The notes beneath the pieces are model-generated. The model did not search any database and was not told the origin of the DNA. It saw only the letters and a list, made by a program, of their open reading frames with translations. Below, piece by piece: positions 55,125 through 64,000 of a stretch of DNA of 64,000 bases. Both the position numbers and the translations under genes were made by a program. Position 1 is the stretch's first letter. Every line of letters begins with the position of its first letter. This DNA is from Paenibacillus sp. BSR1-1 (GTDB lineage: Bacteria; Bacillota; Bacilli; Bacillales; Cytobacillaceae): contig NZ_JAQMWQ010000014.1 in assembly GCF_030403775.1 (NCBI RefSeq), forward strand, positions 1 through 64,000, given 5' to 3'.

Positions 55125-55550
55125 GTGGGAAATGATACACAACAAACCTTAGAGGATATTAAGTATACGTTGATTTATAATGCTCCCATTAATAAGGTTT
55201 GGGATGCCGTGGCTACCTCAGAAGGACTTACAGCATGGTTCATGCCCAATGATATGAAACCTGTAGAAGGTCATGAATTTCATATAAATGCTGGTCAGTT
55301 CGGAATGTCACCTTGTAAAGTCACAGAAGTCGATCCACCTAACCGTCTTTCTTTCAATTGGGGAAAAGATTGGACTTTAACTTTCGAATTAAAAGAACTT
55401 GACGGAAAAACAGAGTTTACCTTAATCCATGGCGGCTGGGATATTAATAAAGCAACCGAATTTGGTGCACCGCATGCTCCAATTCGCGAAAACATGAACC
55501 AAGGCTGGGCAGGACTTGTTAAAAAATTGCAAGGATATGTTGAGGCGTAA
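55125..55550 (+). CDS. SRPBCC (AHSA1-like) domain protein
   Basis: A 141-residue START-like small-molecule-binding domain with PINKVWDAVATSEGLTAWFMPNDM, the RLSFNW strand and WAGLVKKLQGYV final helix of the AHSA1 family. It starts with GTG at 55125 after GAGGAGG; the longer reading frame would run through the operator. The next gene, an ArsR repressor, begins directly after its stop codon. This pairing is common in Bacilli; the ligand is unknown. Confidence 0.88.
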   Translation: MGNDTQQTLEDIKYTLIYNAPINKVWDAVATSEGLTAWFMPNDMKPVEGHEFHINAGQFGMSPCKVTEVDPPNRLSFNWGKDWTLTFELKELDGKTEFTLIHGGWDINKATEFGAPHAPIRENMNQGWAGLVKKLQGYVEA

Positions 55551-55898
55551 ATGGGTGCTTCTTCAGCAAAGCATGATGTCTTTCAAGCCATTGCTGATCC
55601 GACCCGCCGGAGCTTATTAAAACTTTTAAGCAATCAAGAATTGCCTGTTACCGTTATCAGTGAACATTATCCAATTAGCCGGACAGCTGTTTCTAAGCAC
55701 CTTAGGGTTCTAGCCGATGCGGGACTGGTTAAAGAACGGAAAGTCGGCAGGGAAACAAGGTACAAGCTAGAACCTGAGCCACTATTTGAACTAAAAGATT
55801 GGCTTCAATATTTTGAACTATTTTGGGAAAATAAGCTTACAGCACTTAGATTATTTGTTGAAGCGGATTCCGATATCGAGAATCAAAAGAAAAAGTAA
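55551..55898 (+). CDS. ArsR-family transcriptional regulator
   Basis: A 115-residue winged-helix repressor: HDVFQAIADPTRRSLLKLL, then the recognition helix region ISRTAVSKHLRVLADAGLVKERKVGRETRYKLEPEPL. No CxxC or Cys-rich metal site is seen, so it is probably not a metal sensor; it belongs with regulators paired with SRPBCC proteins. Its ATG follows the previous stop without a gap. Confidence 0.9.
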   Translation: MGASSAKHDVFQAIADPTRRSLLKLLSNQELPVTVISEHYPISRTAVSKHLRVLADAGLVKERKVGRETRYKLEPEPLFELKDWLQYFELFWENKLTALRLFVEADSDIENQKKK

Positions 55899-55924
55899 AA
55901 TCATTTTATTTAGGAGGCAAAAAA

Positions 55925-56164
55925 ATGGACAAGCAAGGACAAGAAATGTTTTTAAATTTTATTTTACAAAGAGTGCAAGAGGGCAAAGAGGATGAAGCAA
56001 AAGCAGTACTTACAGAAAACTTCAGGAAACAAAATGAAGGCACTTTTTCACAAGATGATATTCAACAGTTTATCCCGAAGATGATTAGCCTATTGAAACC
56101 AGAAAAATTAGAGGAAGTACAAGCAGTAGTAAAGCAATTTTCTGGGGATTTTGGCAATAAGTAA
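55925..56164 (+). CDS. Hypothetical protein, 79 residues
   Basis: A small, highly charged helical protein (MDKQGQEMFLNFILQRVQEG ... FIPKMISLLKPEKLEEVQAV). A strong TAGGAGG site precedes the ATG. It lies 26 bases after arsR in the same direction and may be the third gene of that operon. I do not recognise the family; no motif suggests an activity. Confidence 0.75.
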   Translation: MDKQGQEMFLNFILQRVQEGKEDEAKAVLTENFRKQNEGTFSQDDIQQFIPKMISLLKPEKLEEVQAVVKQFSGDFGNK

Positions 56165-56181
56165 GGCTGCCAATTATAGTA

Positions 56182-56219
56182 AGCCGTGCGATTTCTGTTT
56201 GAAATCGCACGGCTTTTTA
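56182..56219. terminator. Bidirectional terminator / yhgE
   Basis: The hairpin AGCCGTGCGATTTC / GAAATCGCACGGCT is followed by TTTTTAT. Confidence 0.9.
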
Positions 56220-56234
56220 TTTGTTTTGATATTT

Positions 56235-58235
56235 TTAATGTGCGGCATCGACCGAAGATTTTGAATGCTGCACATGGCTTGTTATCCAAGTAACTCCGCC
56301 AGCAATAACTAAATAAAAGATTAAGATCATAATTTGGTGCCCGAGCTGCAACCAATCCCCTAATGTAATAACATCCTGGAATCCCCGTAAAGAGTGTGCC
56401 ATAGGCAGTACACTTCCTATTGTACTAAGAACTGGGTTGCCCAACTCACCAGGGAAGGTACCGCCGCAGGTGGCCAACTGAAGCACTAAAAATGTGACAG
56501 CAAGGAACTTTCCTGCTATTCCGAATAACGTCACCAGCATTAATATAAAGGTCATGAATGTAAAGGAAACAATAATACTTGATAATATAAACATCGGGAT
56601 GCTGGCTACATGTACTTTGAATCCAAACAAAATAACCAAATCAACAATAATGGCTTGAACTAGCCCAATAGAGTACTTAAGGACAAGTTTATTGATAAAG
56701 TGCACAGTTCCATTAACCTTTAGGTCCTGCCTTCGTCCTAATGGCAGAATATTGGCGGCCATGATTCCGCCGACATAAAAGGCAAGCGAAAGAAAATAAG
56801 GAGTAATCCCTATACCATAGTTTGGAACATTGGATAATTTTGATTCTACTAATTTAACAGGCTCTGAGAACATCGATGTTAATTGGTCATTACTGTGCAC
56901 ATTGGATGTTTTTTGGGCTGCATCATTTAATTTGGTCGATAATTCATTCGAACCAGCTGTTAATTGGCCGAGGCCGTTAAGCAATTGATTGGAACCATCA
57001 CCTAACCGAGAACCGCCATTTGCTAGATCAGCAATCCCGTGATTTAAGGTTGAGAAGCCTTTCTCCCATTGAGCAAATCCGCTTGAAAATTGAACAGTTC
57101 CATCGGAAATTTGTTTGGCACCATTAGAAGCTTCCTGCATTTTTGAAGCAAATTGCTTCATTCCAGCATTAAGCTTGGATGCTCCCAGGGCAATTTCTTC
57201 AGCACCTGCCGCAAGCTGAGTTTGTCCAGTGTTAAGTGAGTCTGATTCTTGGGCTAAACTGTTTGCCGTTCCGATGATTTTCTGTAAATCTGGGTCATCT
57301 TTTGCTTCAGGATGATTTTGCATGTATTCCTCAAGCATTGTTTTAAGGCTATAGGCTTTACTTTTCGCTTGTGTTAGTCCTTGAGCCTGCTTCCTACTTC
57401 CATCAGACCAGCTATTTGTACCATCAAGTAAATGTGCCGAACCTGCTTCTAAGGAGGCATGTCCATCTGTTAGCTTCGTTAATCCGATGGATAATTGTTG
57501 GGTACTGTCCTGAATTCTTTCTAATCCTTGCGCTAATTTCTGCTGGCCGCTGGATAGTTTACTGCTTCCTTCCTTTAGTTGCAGAGAGCCATCATATAAA
57601 CGCTCAATTCCATCCGATAATTTAAACATTCCATTTTTGGCATCACTGGTACCTTGATATAATGCAGTAGCCCCTTCACCGGCAGAACGTAATCCTCGTG
57701 CTACCTCTTGGAATTTAGCAAACACGCCATCTGCATAGGATTTTGTGATACTGGCCGCAATTTTTGTTTTCATTTTTTCAGTTGCGGTCGTGCTAATTTG
57801 TGAGGCAACAAAGTTTTTACCAGGATTCGTTTTATACATTAGTTTGGCAGGCTTAGGATGTTCATCCATCAAGGTACTTACATTTTGTGAAAAATCCTTC
57901 GGAATCGTCAGGACCATGTAGTAATCTCCGTCTTTAAGTCCTTGATTTGCCTTCTTTTCTGATACAAACTGGAAGTTCAAATCCTTGTTTTCTTTTAGAT
58001 TTTTCACAAATTCTTCTCCCGCGTCAATGGGGCGGCTATCCATCATACCCCCTTTATCTAAATTCACTACAGCTACTGGAAGCTGGTCTAATCGGCCATA
58101 TGGATTCCAATATCCAGCGATAAAAAAGCCGGAATAAATTAATGGCACAATGAGAAGAAAAATTAACGCGATTCTGCCATGCTTATGATGCCACATCGCT
58201 TTTAAGTCTCTGAATACTAAATTTATCCCCTTCAT
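56235..58235 (-). CDS. yhgE: YhgE/Pip-family membrane protein
   Basis: A 666-residue protein of the YhgE/Pip type. One N-terminal membrane helix (about 20-42) precedes a large extracellular part; residues about 195-460 contain repeats ending in S/T-D-G or S-x-G (KLSDGIERLYDGSLQLKEGSSKLSSGQQKLAQG) that predict a long coiled coil; the C-terminal five or six helices resemble ABC-2 permeases. Family members include phage-infection proteins and the T7-secretion protein YueB. It is divergent from a LysR gene that may control it. The substrate is unknown. Confidence 0.88.
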   Translation of the reverse strand: MKGINLVFRDLKAMWHHKHGRIALIFLLIVPLIYSGFFIAGYWNPYGRLDQLPVAVVNLDKGGMMDSRPIDAGEEFVKNLKENKDLNFQFVSEKKANQGLKDGDYYMVLTIPKDFSQNVSTLMDEHPKPAKLMYKTNPGKNFVASQISTTATEKMKTKIAASITKSYADGVFAKFQEVARGLRSAGEGATALYQGTSDAKNGMFKLSDGIERLYDGSLQLKEGSSKLSSGQQKLAQGLERIQDSTQQLSIGLTKLTDGHASLEAGSAHLLDGTNSWSDGSRKQAQGLTQAKSKAYSLKTMLEEYMQNHPEAKDDPDLQKIIGTANSLAQESDSLNTGQTQLAAGAEEIALGASKLNAGMKQFASKMQEASNGAKQISDGTVQFSSGFAQWEKGFSTLNHGIADLANGGSRLGDGSNQLLNGLGQLTAGSNELSTKLNDAAQKTSNVHSNDQLTSMFSEPVKLVESKLSNVPNYGIGITPYFLSLAFYVGGIMAANILPLGRRQDLKVNGTVHFINKLVLKYSIGLVQAIIVDLVILFGFKVHVASIPMFILSSIIVSFTFMTFILMLVTLFGIAGKFLAVTFLVLQLATCGGTFPGELGNPVLSTIGSVLPMAHSLRGFQDVITLGDWLQLGHQIMILIFYLVIAGGVTWITSHVQHSKSSVDAAH

Positions 58236-58360
58236 ATATCCTCCTATTATCGTAAATTTTTTAGCATAACCAATATGATATATACTTTTTGATATAATGT
58301 ATAATATATAATTATCTATAAATTAATAGCTTTTAATCTATGGTAGAAGGTGGACTAAGC

Positions 58361-59248
58361 ATGGAACTTTTGCAGTTGAAGTATTTCCAAACTGTTGCCA
58401 GGCTTGAGCATATGACTCGGGCAGCAGAAGAACTTAAGATTGCCCAGCCATCTTTAAGTAAAACGATATCCCGTTTAGAAGAAGACCTTGGTGTGCCGTT
58501 ATTCGATCGGGCTAATAGGCAAATCAGTTTAAATGCTTTTGGCAGACTGTTTTTAGAACGAGTGGACCGGGCATTTCTGGAGTTGAATGAGGGAAAAAGA
58601 GAAATTGTGGAATTAGCAGAGAGAAGCCAAAATCAAATAACATTGGCCGTCAGCATTCCAAGAGTTTTGCCTGATTTATTGAGTTCGTTTTTAAAGCAAT
58701 CTCCTGATGTTAAATTTCAGCAGGTATTAGAATCCACTTCTTCCATGAAACGCCAGCTTGAAAAGGCAGAAATTGACTTTTGTATTTCTTCCATGCCGAT
58801 GGAAGGGGATGAACTTGTTTGGGAACCGCTTATCACCGAAGAAATTTATTTAATTGTTCCATCGCATCATAGGCTGGCCAATCGGGAAAGGATTTATCTT
58901 TATGAAGTAAAGGAAGAGCCGTTTATCAGTATGAATACAGGTTATGGGTTCCGGAATCTAACCGATGAATTTTGCCGGCAAGCTGGGTTTGTTCCAACTA
59001 TCGCGTTCGAAGGGGACGAACCAGGGGTAATTGGTGATCTTGTTAGACAAGGCCTCGGAATTGCTTTTGTACCAGGATTGTCGTGGGTGAATAACTTAAA
59101 TCCCTTTTCACACAAGCTCCAAATCATTGAACCAAATTGTCAAAGAACAATAGGATTAGGCTGGTCAAAAAGGCGATATCATTCTGATGCGGCCAAGCAA
59201 TTTCGCCAATTTGTTATCGATTACTTTTCAAGAATATCTCTTTCTTAA
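58361..59248 (+). CDS. LysR-family transcriptional regulator
   Basis: A 295-residue regulator. The N-terminal winged helix (MELLQLKYFQTVARLEHMTRAAEELKIAQPSLSKTISRLEEDLGVPLFDR) is typical, followed by a periplasmic-binding-like effector domain. The ATG at 58361 follows GAAGGTGG; an ATG at 58340 has no such site. It faces yhgE across a 125-bp AT-rich region and may regulate it. The effector is unknown. Confidence 0.92.
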   Translation: MELLQLKYFQTVARLEHMTRAAEELKIAQPSLSKTISRLEEDLGVPLFDRANRQISLNAFGRLFLERVDRAFLELNEGKREIVELAERSQNQITLAVSIPRVLPDLLSSFLKQSPDVKFQQVLESTSSMKRQLEKAEIDFCISSMPMEGDELVWEPLITEEIYLIVPSHHRLANRERIYLYEVKEEPFISMNTGYGFRNLTDEFCRQAGFVPTIAFEGDEPGVIGDLVRQGLGIAFVPGLSWVNNLNPFSHKLQIIEPNCQRTIGLGWSKRRYHSDAAKQFRQFVIDYFSRISLS

Positions 59249-59254
59249 AATAGG

Positions 59255-59440
59255 AAAAAGTCAGCAATATTTGCTGACTCAATCCGTTATAACATTATTA
59301 AATTATTACGCTTTCAACAGGCCCGACTGCAGGGACAATCAAAGAATTGGGTATTTAGACACTGACAAAATAAAAAATTGCCGAGAAAAATACTTTTTCT
59401 CGACAATCTGAGTCAGCAATATTGCTGACTTTTTATATTT
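59255..59440. repeat. Pair of matching palindromes flanking 130 bp
   Basis: AGTCAGCAATATTTGCTGACT (about 59261) and AGTCAGCAATATTGCTGACT (about 59413) are near-identical palindromes. The left one has AAAAA outside and the right one TTTTT, so together they form 27-bp inverted ends. Each also reads as a terminator: the left one for minus-strand transcripts of the permease, the right one for the LysR gene. A third hairpin, CGAGAAAAA / TTTTTCTCG, lies between (near 59383). Confidence 0.7.
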
Positions 59441-60803
59441 TTCTAATTGAATTCAAGTTTCCTGAGTTCCATCGTTTCTTAACAGCGAAAGAAAGAATAA
59501 TTAAAACTCCTACCGTTACGAGAGAAACGGTTGATCCAATTACATTGTTAGGGTTTAAAAGAAATCCAATAAAGATGATGCATAAAGAAATAATTGCAAA
59601 TATGGTTGTATATGGATGCCATTTTACACGAAAAGCCGGTTGCTTTTTATAAAGGGGTCGGAGTTTTAATTGGGCCGCACAAATACTAATCCAAATTAAC
59701 ATTACCGTAAAACCTGGGATGGTCATAAGGTAGCTGATAACCTGACTAGGCGTTATATAAGCTAAATAAACTCCGCCTAAAATAAAGGCACTTGTAATCA
59801 TGATTCCAGTTAAAGGAATTCCAGACTTCGAGGTTTTTAACAAGCTTTTTGGTGCGACACCACTTTGTGCCATCGAGAATAACGTTCTCGATGTCGCATA
59901 TATACCTGAATTGGCCGCTGATAGAACGGCTGTTAATAAGACGAAATTCATAATATGTGCTGCACCAGGGAGACCAGTGCTGCTAAAAACCTGAACAAAC
60001 GGGCTTTCTGCGCCGGAAACTTTATTCCATGGCATAATTCCACAAATAATCAGGATCGGTAAAATGTAAAAAATAATGACGCGCCAAACTGCGCCTTTAA
60101 TAATTTTCGGCAAAACTCGTTCAGCATCTTTAGTCTCTGTAACCGCAACGCCGATTAATTCAGCACCGCCATAAGAAAACATAACCACTAAAAAAGCACT
60201 AAACATGCCGCCTGCACCGTGTGGGAAAAATCCTCCATGTGCTGTAAAGTTGGCGAAGGAATCGTGTGAGGAACCAGGAATGATCCCTAATAGAAGGAAG
60301 AATCCCAGCACAATAAAAGCGATTAACGCCAAAATCTTAATTCCTGCAAACCAAAACTCCAGTTCCCCATAATATTTCACTTGGGTTAAATTGATTCCTA
60401 CAATAACAACTGCACAAAGAAAGCTTAATAACCATAATGGGGCAGAAGGGAACCAATATTGCAGAAAACTTCCAGCTGCTAATAATTCCACTACTGTAAC
60501 AAGGATCCAGTTAATCCAGTACAGCCAGCCGACAATAAACGAAACCTGAAAGCCAAATGCTTTATTGACTAAATGCTGCACATTGAAGTTCGGAAAGGCC
60601 AGCGCCATTTCCCCTAATGCGGCCATGATGATAAAGAGGATGAGCCCGCCAATTAAATAAGTAACGACGACGCTTGGCCCGGCAATATTCAATGTATCCG
60701 AGCTTCCTTTAAATATCCCCGTACCAATCATGCCAGCTAGTGCAATAAACTGGACATGCCTCGGCAATAACCCCTTTTTTAAGTTCTGTTGATTATTTTC
60801 CAT
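59433..60803 (-). CDS. Amino acid permease (APC superfamily)
   Basis: A 456-residue permease with 12 predicted helices. The first helix contains the APC motif IALAGMIGTGIFKGS; later segments include FSYGGAELIGVAVTETKDAERVLPKII, typical of the AAT group. This group carries amino acids such as proline, aromatic or branched types by proton symport; the substrate cannot be read from the sequence. Upstream, AAAGTATTT and AAATACTTT form an inverted repeat (about 60853-60892), perhaps an operator. Confidence 0.9.
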   Translation of the reverse strand: MENNQQNLKKGLLPRHVQFIALAGMIGTGIFKGSSDTLNIAGPSVVVTYLIGGLILFIIMAALGEMALAFPNFNVQHLVNKAFGFQVSFIVGWLYWINWILVTVVELLAAGSFLQYWFPSAPLWLLSFLCAVVIVGINLTQVKYYGELEFWFAGIKILALIAFIVLGFFLLLGIIPGSSHDSFANFTAHGGFFPHGAGGMFSAFLVVMFSYGGAELIGVAVTETKDAERVLPKIIKGAVWRVIIFYILPILIICGIMPWNKVSGAESPFVQVFSSTGLPGAAHIMNFVLLTAVLSAANSGIYATSRTLFSMAQSGVAPKSLLKTSKSGIPLTGIMITSAFILGGVYLAYITPSQVISYLMTIPGFTVMLIWISICAAQLKLRPLYKKQPAFRVKWHPYTTIFAIISLCIIFIGFLLNPNNVIGSTVSLVTVGVLIILSFAVKKRWNSGNLNSIRKI

Positions 60804-60986
60804 GTTGTTTCAACTCACTTTTCTCTTTTGCTTAGACGCTTTTAAGCGTTAAAGTATTTTATACTAATATAGCATACTATGAAATACTTTCATACCGATT
60901 TATTTTTCACTTAAAGAATATTTTTTGCCTTAAGGAAACTTTATTAGATTCGGCGAATATTATAAAACAAATAGGAGGCGAATGAG

Positions 60987-61115
60987 ATGTATATTAACAC
61001 TCGATTGCAGCGGAGGATTTATCTTTATTCATTTTTATTTAAAAAGCTAGGAATTTTAAGTGAGCAGGAGTTCAATAACATTATCAAATTTGATCAAATG
61101 CATGAAAATCGGTAA
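60987..61115 (+). CDS. Small basic protein, 42 residues
   Basis: A short gene with a strong AGGAGGCG site eight bases before its ATG and a terminator after its stop. The product (MYINTRLQRRIYLYSFLFKK then LGILSEQEFNNIIKFDQMHENR) is basic with an amphipathic N-terminal half. I do not recognise a named family. The good expression signals are the main evidence. Confidence 0.65.
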   Translation: MYINTRLQRRIYLYSFLFKKLGILSEQEFNNIIKFDQMHENR

Positions 61116-61125
61116 TTTTCAGTAA

Positions 61126-61160
61126 TAAAAAAGCACACGATTATCTCGTGTACTTTTTTT
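61126..61160. terminator. Bidirectional terminator before ytzE
   Basis: The hairpin AAGCACACGA / TCGTGTACTT is followed by TTTTT. Confidence 0.85.
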
Positions 61161-61185
61161 ATGCTTATTTTCATGTTTTTTTGTT

Positions 61186-61407
61186 TTAAGATGACATCTT
61201 CACTTTCTTTTCTGTAGTAGTCCATTTTCCGCGGCTTGGGCTTATGACCAAGTCATTATAGGCTAAGACATTTAAATCTCGTTGTATGGTGCGAGGAGTG
61301 ATACCAAATTCCTCTACAAGTTCCTGCGTTGTTACAGTGCCGTTATTGCGGATAAACATGTAGATACATTTGATGCGGTTTAACATCCGGTTAGTTGAAG
61401 GTTTCAA
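61186..61407 (-). CDS. ytzE: DeoR-type HTH regulator YtzE
   Basis: A 73-residue protein made of a single DeoR-like helix-turn-helix (RMLNRIKCIYMFIRNNGTVT, TQELVEEFGITPRTIQRDLNVLAYNDLV) with no effector domain. It matches B. subtilis YtzE. The TTG at 61407 follows GGGAGTGG and gives the family start (KPSTNRML); the longer open frame to 61587 has no similarity and is rejected. Its targets are unknown. Confidence 0.88.
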   Translation of the reverse strand: MKPSTNRMLNRIKCIYMFIRNNGTVTTQELVEEFGITPRTIQRDLNVLAYNDLVISPSRGKWTTTEKKVKMSS

Positions 61408-61826
61408 AGAACCACTCCCTATCCTAATTTCAAACCTATGGCTTAATCCCTCTACCGACAGCCTCTTTGACAATATGTAGTTTTCTTTTCCGCGCAGACA
61501 ACTCCTTTTCATGGATGCTCGAAGTTGGTACTTAGATGTCATACATCTAACCATATTGTACCCATAATTTCTGAAAATTTCTACCACTATAGTAAAATTA
61601 ACAAAATTATCTTTCTAAATTTACAAAAATTGTTCGGCTTTTTTCCCTCTCTTTCATGGCTGATACTATATCGTATGGGGAATAATGTGTGGTTTATGAT
61701 AATTTTTTGAATTTTTAGTAAAAAACAATTTAATATTTGGATAGTTTTTTTTAAATTGATAAGATAATTGCCATAATGATATTGTTAAAAAGAAAAGGAA
61801 TAAGTAAATAAAAGGGGAAATCGGAA

Positions 61827-62681
61827 ATGAAGTTCGCAATTTTAAACGGTACATTAATCGATCGATCTGAAGCAAAAGTGGATGTAGAAGACCGGGGCTA
61901 TCAATTTGGTGATGGGGTATATGAGGTCATCCGGGTCTATAACGGTAAAATGTTTACTCCAGAAGAACATATGGAGAGATTTGTGAAAAGCTCTAATAGT
62001 ATCGGTATTTCACTGCCAATTACTACAGAACAAGTAACTCAATTGCTTGAAGAACTTATTGATAAAAATAATCTTCAGCTTGGTACGATTTATATGCAAA
62101 TCACAAGGGGAGTCGCAGCGCGTAATCATGCTTTCCCAACGGAAGAGACAGTCCCATCGCTGGTGGCTTATACAAAAGAGGTTGGAAGGCCCGCAGAAAG
62201 TTTAAAAACGGGTGTAACAACGATTCTCACAGAAGATATCCGCTGGCTGCGCTGTGATATTAAGAGTCTTAATTTATTAGGCAACCTATTAGCAAAACAA
62301 AAAGCAGCTGAAGCAGGGGCATTTGAAGCAATCCAGCATCGTGGTCAGGATGTTACCGAAGGAAGCTCGTCGAACATCTATATTGTAAAAAATGGCGTTG
62401 TTATTACGCACCAATCAAATAACCTAATTTTAAAAGGAATCACAAAGGATGTTATTTTGGACCTTTGTTTAAAAAATAATATTCCTGTTGAGGAACGAAC
62501 CTTTACCCTCGTTGAATTGGCCCAGGCTGATGAAGTGTTCATGTCCAGTACAACATCAGAGGTCATGCCGATAATTGAAATCGATGGTAAAAAAGTAAGC
62601 GCCGGCTTACCAGGTCCAGTTACAAAAAATCTACAAGAGCTATTTGTTAAAGAAATAGAAAAACAATGTGGAAATCTATAG
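61827..62681 (+). CDS. dat: D-amino-acid aminotransferase
   Basis: Interconverts D-alanine and D-glutamate, which supplies D-amino acids for the cell wall. The 284-residue fold-type IV PLP enzyme has the catalytic Lys146 in RCDIKSLNLL, DRGYQFGDGVYEVIRVY near the N-terminus and VTEGSSSNIYIVK. AAAGGGGAAA precedes the ATG. A branched-chain aminotransferase is less likely because the D-amino-acid-type sequence around RWLRCDIKSLNLLGN is complete. Confidence 0.93.
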   Translation: MKFAILNGTLIDRSEAKVDVEDRGYQFGDGVYEVIRVYNGKMFTPEEHMERFVKSSNSIGISLPITTEQVTQLLEELIDKNNLQLGTIYMQITRGVAARNHAFPTEETVPSLVAYTKEVGRPAESLKTGVTTILTEDIRWLRCDIKSLNLLGNLLAKQKAAEAGAFEAIQHRGQDVTEGSSSNIYIVKNGVVITHQSNNLILKGITKDVILDLCLKNNIPVEERTFTLVELAQADEVFMSSTTSEVMPIIEIDGKKVSAGLPGPVTKNLQELFVKEIEKQCGNL

Positions 62682-62687
62682 AATTCG

Positions 62688-62720
62688 AAAAAGACGTGCT
62701 ATTTTTAGCACGTCTTTATT
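62688..62720. terminator. Bidirectional terminator dat/cysK
   Basis: The hairpin AAAGACGTGCTA / TAGCACGTCTTT is flanked by A and T runs. Confidence 0.9.
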
Positions 62721-62721
62721 T

Positions 62722-63654
62722 CTATTCGAACTGGAATAAATCGCCAGATAAGTATCTTTCCCCTGTATCACAAGCAATGCATACTACTACCTTATCCGGT
62801 GATAATTTCTTTGCGACTTGTAAAGCAGCAAAGCAGGCAGCACCTGAAGAGGGTCCAACAAGTATACCTTCTTCACTAGCTAATCTACGGGAGACTTCAT
62901 AGGCATCTTCATCCGAGATCTTTTGAATTTCGTCATATACATCTTGGTTAAGAATATCGGGAATAAATCCAGGGCTGGTTCCAACGAGCTTATGTTTGCC
63001 GGGTTTCCCGCCAGATAACACAGGCGACCCTTTTGGTTCCACGACATGGATTAATAAGTTATCATAATGTTTTCTTAAAGCTTCTCCTGTACCTGTAATG
63101 GTACCACCCGTTCCGGCAGTGGCTACAAAAGCCGACAACGGCTTGCCAATTTCCTCCATCGCTTCGATAATCTCAACAGCAGTAGTGAAACGGTGGGCAT
63201 CCGGGTTTGCCTCATTCTCAAACTGCATGGGAATAAAACTATTTGGAATAACTTTTGCTAATTCTTGTGCTTTTTTTATCGCACCCGGCATTTTTTCCTC
63301 CCCTGGAGTAAGAACAACCTCTGCACCGTAAGCTTTTAAAATATTAATTCGTTCCTGTGTCATCGTGTCAGGCATCACGATAACCGAGCGATAGCCGCGA
63401 GCCGCTGCATTCATTGCTAAACCGATACCTGTATTACCACTGGTCGGTTCTATGATGGTGGAGCCTTTGGTTAATTTTCCTGCTTTTTCAGCCTCGTATA
63501 TCATATTAAAAGCGGCACGATCTTTTACACTTTTACTAGGGTTAAAAAACTCTAGCTTTAAATATACAGAAGCTCCGTCTTTAGGAGCAAGGCGATTTAA
63601 TTTGACAAGTGGTGTGTCTCCGATTAGTTCGGCAATATTATTTACGACTTTCAT
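62722..63654 (-). CDS. cysK: Cysteine synthase A
   Basis: Makes cysteine from O-acetylserine and sulfide. The 310-residue PLP enzyme has the catalytic Lys44 in NPSKSVKDRAA, the phosphate loop PTSGNTGIG and the GTGGTITGTG loop, followed by VGPSSGAA. In Bacillus this family also binds the regulator CymR. GAAAGGAAGG precedes the ATG. It lies convergent with dat. Confidence 0.96.
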   Translation of the reverse strand: MKVVNNIAELIGDTPLVKLNRLAPKDGASVYLKLEFFNPSKSVKDRAAFNMIYEAEKAGKLTKGSTIIEPTSGNTGIGLAMNAAARGYRSVIVMPDTMTQERINILKAYGAEVVLTPGEEKMPGAIKKAQELAKVIPNSFIPMQFENEANPDAHRFTTAVEIIEAMEEIGKPLSAFVATAGTGGTITGTGEALRKHYDNLLIHVVEPKGSPVLSGGKPGKHKLVGTSPGFIPDILNQDVYDEIQKISDEDAYEVSRRLASEEGILVGPSSGAACFAALQVAKKLSPDKVVVCIACDTGERYLSGDLFQFE

Positions 63655-63799
63655 TTGGGCCCTTCCTTTCTGTACCTGCTATCCTAATGATAAATAATTT
63701 TCTTGGCAATGTAAAAAATATCGAATAATGTTCTTCGTTAAGTAGATACAATTATGTCAAAATAGACTAAAATTTAATAAAAGAATGGATGAACTATCA

Positions 63800-64000
63800 T
63801 GGAACATCGGAACCATTTTTTCTTTGCAGTTAAAATACCTGATGAAACGAAATTACTCCTAAAGGAGCGGCTTGAAAAATTAAAAGAAAGCCTCCCTTTT
63901 AACCGCTGGGTTCACCATCAGGATTTGCATATTACCTTGGCCTTTCTAGGAGGGGCTGCTTCTGAAAAGCTGGCAGAAGCAGAAAAAAAGGTGAGAGAAG
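63800..64000 (+). CDS. thpR: RNA 2',3'-cyclic phosphodiesterase, 5' part
   Basis: The first 67 residues of a 2H-phosphoesterase, cut by the window end. MEHRNHFFFAVKIPDETKLL is the usual family start, and DLHITLAFLGG holds the first H-x-T-L motif; the second should lie beyond the window. In B. subtilis the relative is YtlP. These enzymes open 2',3'-cyclic phosphates at RNA ends. Confidence 0.88.

Noticed and set aside
61408..61587. N-terminal extension of YtzE
   Set aside because: The extension has no similarity to the family, and a good ribosome-binding site precedes the internal TTG at 61407.

Overview
The window is chromosomal DNA from a low-GC, spore-forming Bacillaceae species, close to Bacillus or Neobacillus. 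The evidence is gene content and order matching the B. subtilis trnB-glg-men-luxS-metK-asnB-leuS neighbourhood, ribosome-binding sites of the AGGAGG type with many TTG and GTG starts, S-box and T-box riboswitches, and sporulation genes such as cse60. Functions below are read from protein motifs and remembered family resemblance; no database was searched.

Layout. Bases 1-2067 hold the 3' end of a 5S rRNA gene and 21 tRNA genes in the same order as B. subtilis trnB; two of them (initiator Met and Glu) have no encoded CCA. A 104-bp tandem repeat array (about 2177-2712) and a NERD-domain gene with an altered nuclease motif follow. Bases 4160-12123 are the glycogen operon glgBCDAP, preceded by a cre-like site and by Spo0A-type boxes in front of a TATAAT. 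Bases 12159-21130 carry menaquinone synthesis: menA divergent from menFDHB, then a terminator and a mobile repeat, then menEC. Bases 21175-31308 hold a DUF1540 gene, a zinc-uptake lipoprotein and a beta-carbonic anhydrase separated by two Zur-type boxes, luxS, the ytlACD ABC transporter, ytkD, ytmAB and an ECF sigma/anti-sigma pair. Bases 31313-46628 hold pckA, S-box-metK, asnB, ytoA, ytpAB, ytqAB, an MFS transporter, T-box-leuS and a rhodanese. Bases 46634-48406 are a three-gene operon that looks like a minimal flavin/haem electron-transfer module. The rest carries cse60, ytfP, the MurJ-type flippase ytgP, ytzG, a TolB-like secreted protein, an E. coli-type speD, an SRPBCC/ArsR operon, yhgE with a divergent LysR gene, an amino-acid permease, ytzE, dat, cysK and the start of an RNA cyclic phosphodiesterase gene.

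Mobile DNA. No complete insertion sequence is present. Two families of small non-coding elements have terminal inverted repeats and, in four of the six copies, recognisable 8-bp target duplications. Other palindromic repeats sit between the T-box and leuS, at the 3' end of the MFS gene, and around 59.3 kb. The strongest candidate for an undescribed system is the operon at 46634-48406. It encodes an ApbE flavin transferase, a four-histidine ferric-reductase-type membrane protein, and a small membrane-anchored Asn/Gln-rich protein ending exactly in DTTTGGT, which resembles the D-x-x-S/T-G-A-T/S flavinylation site.
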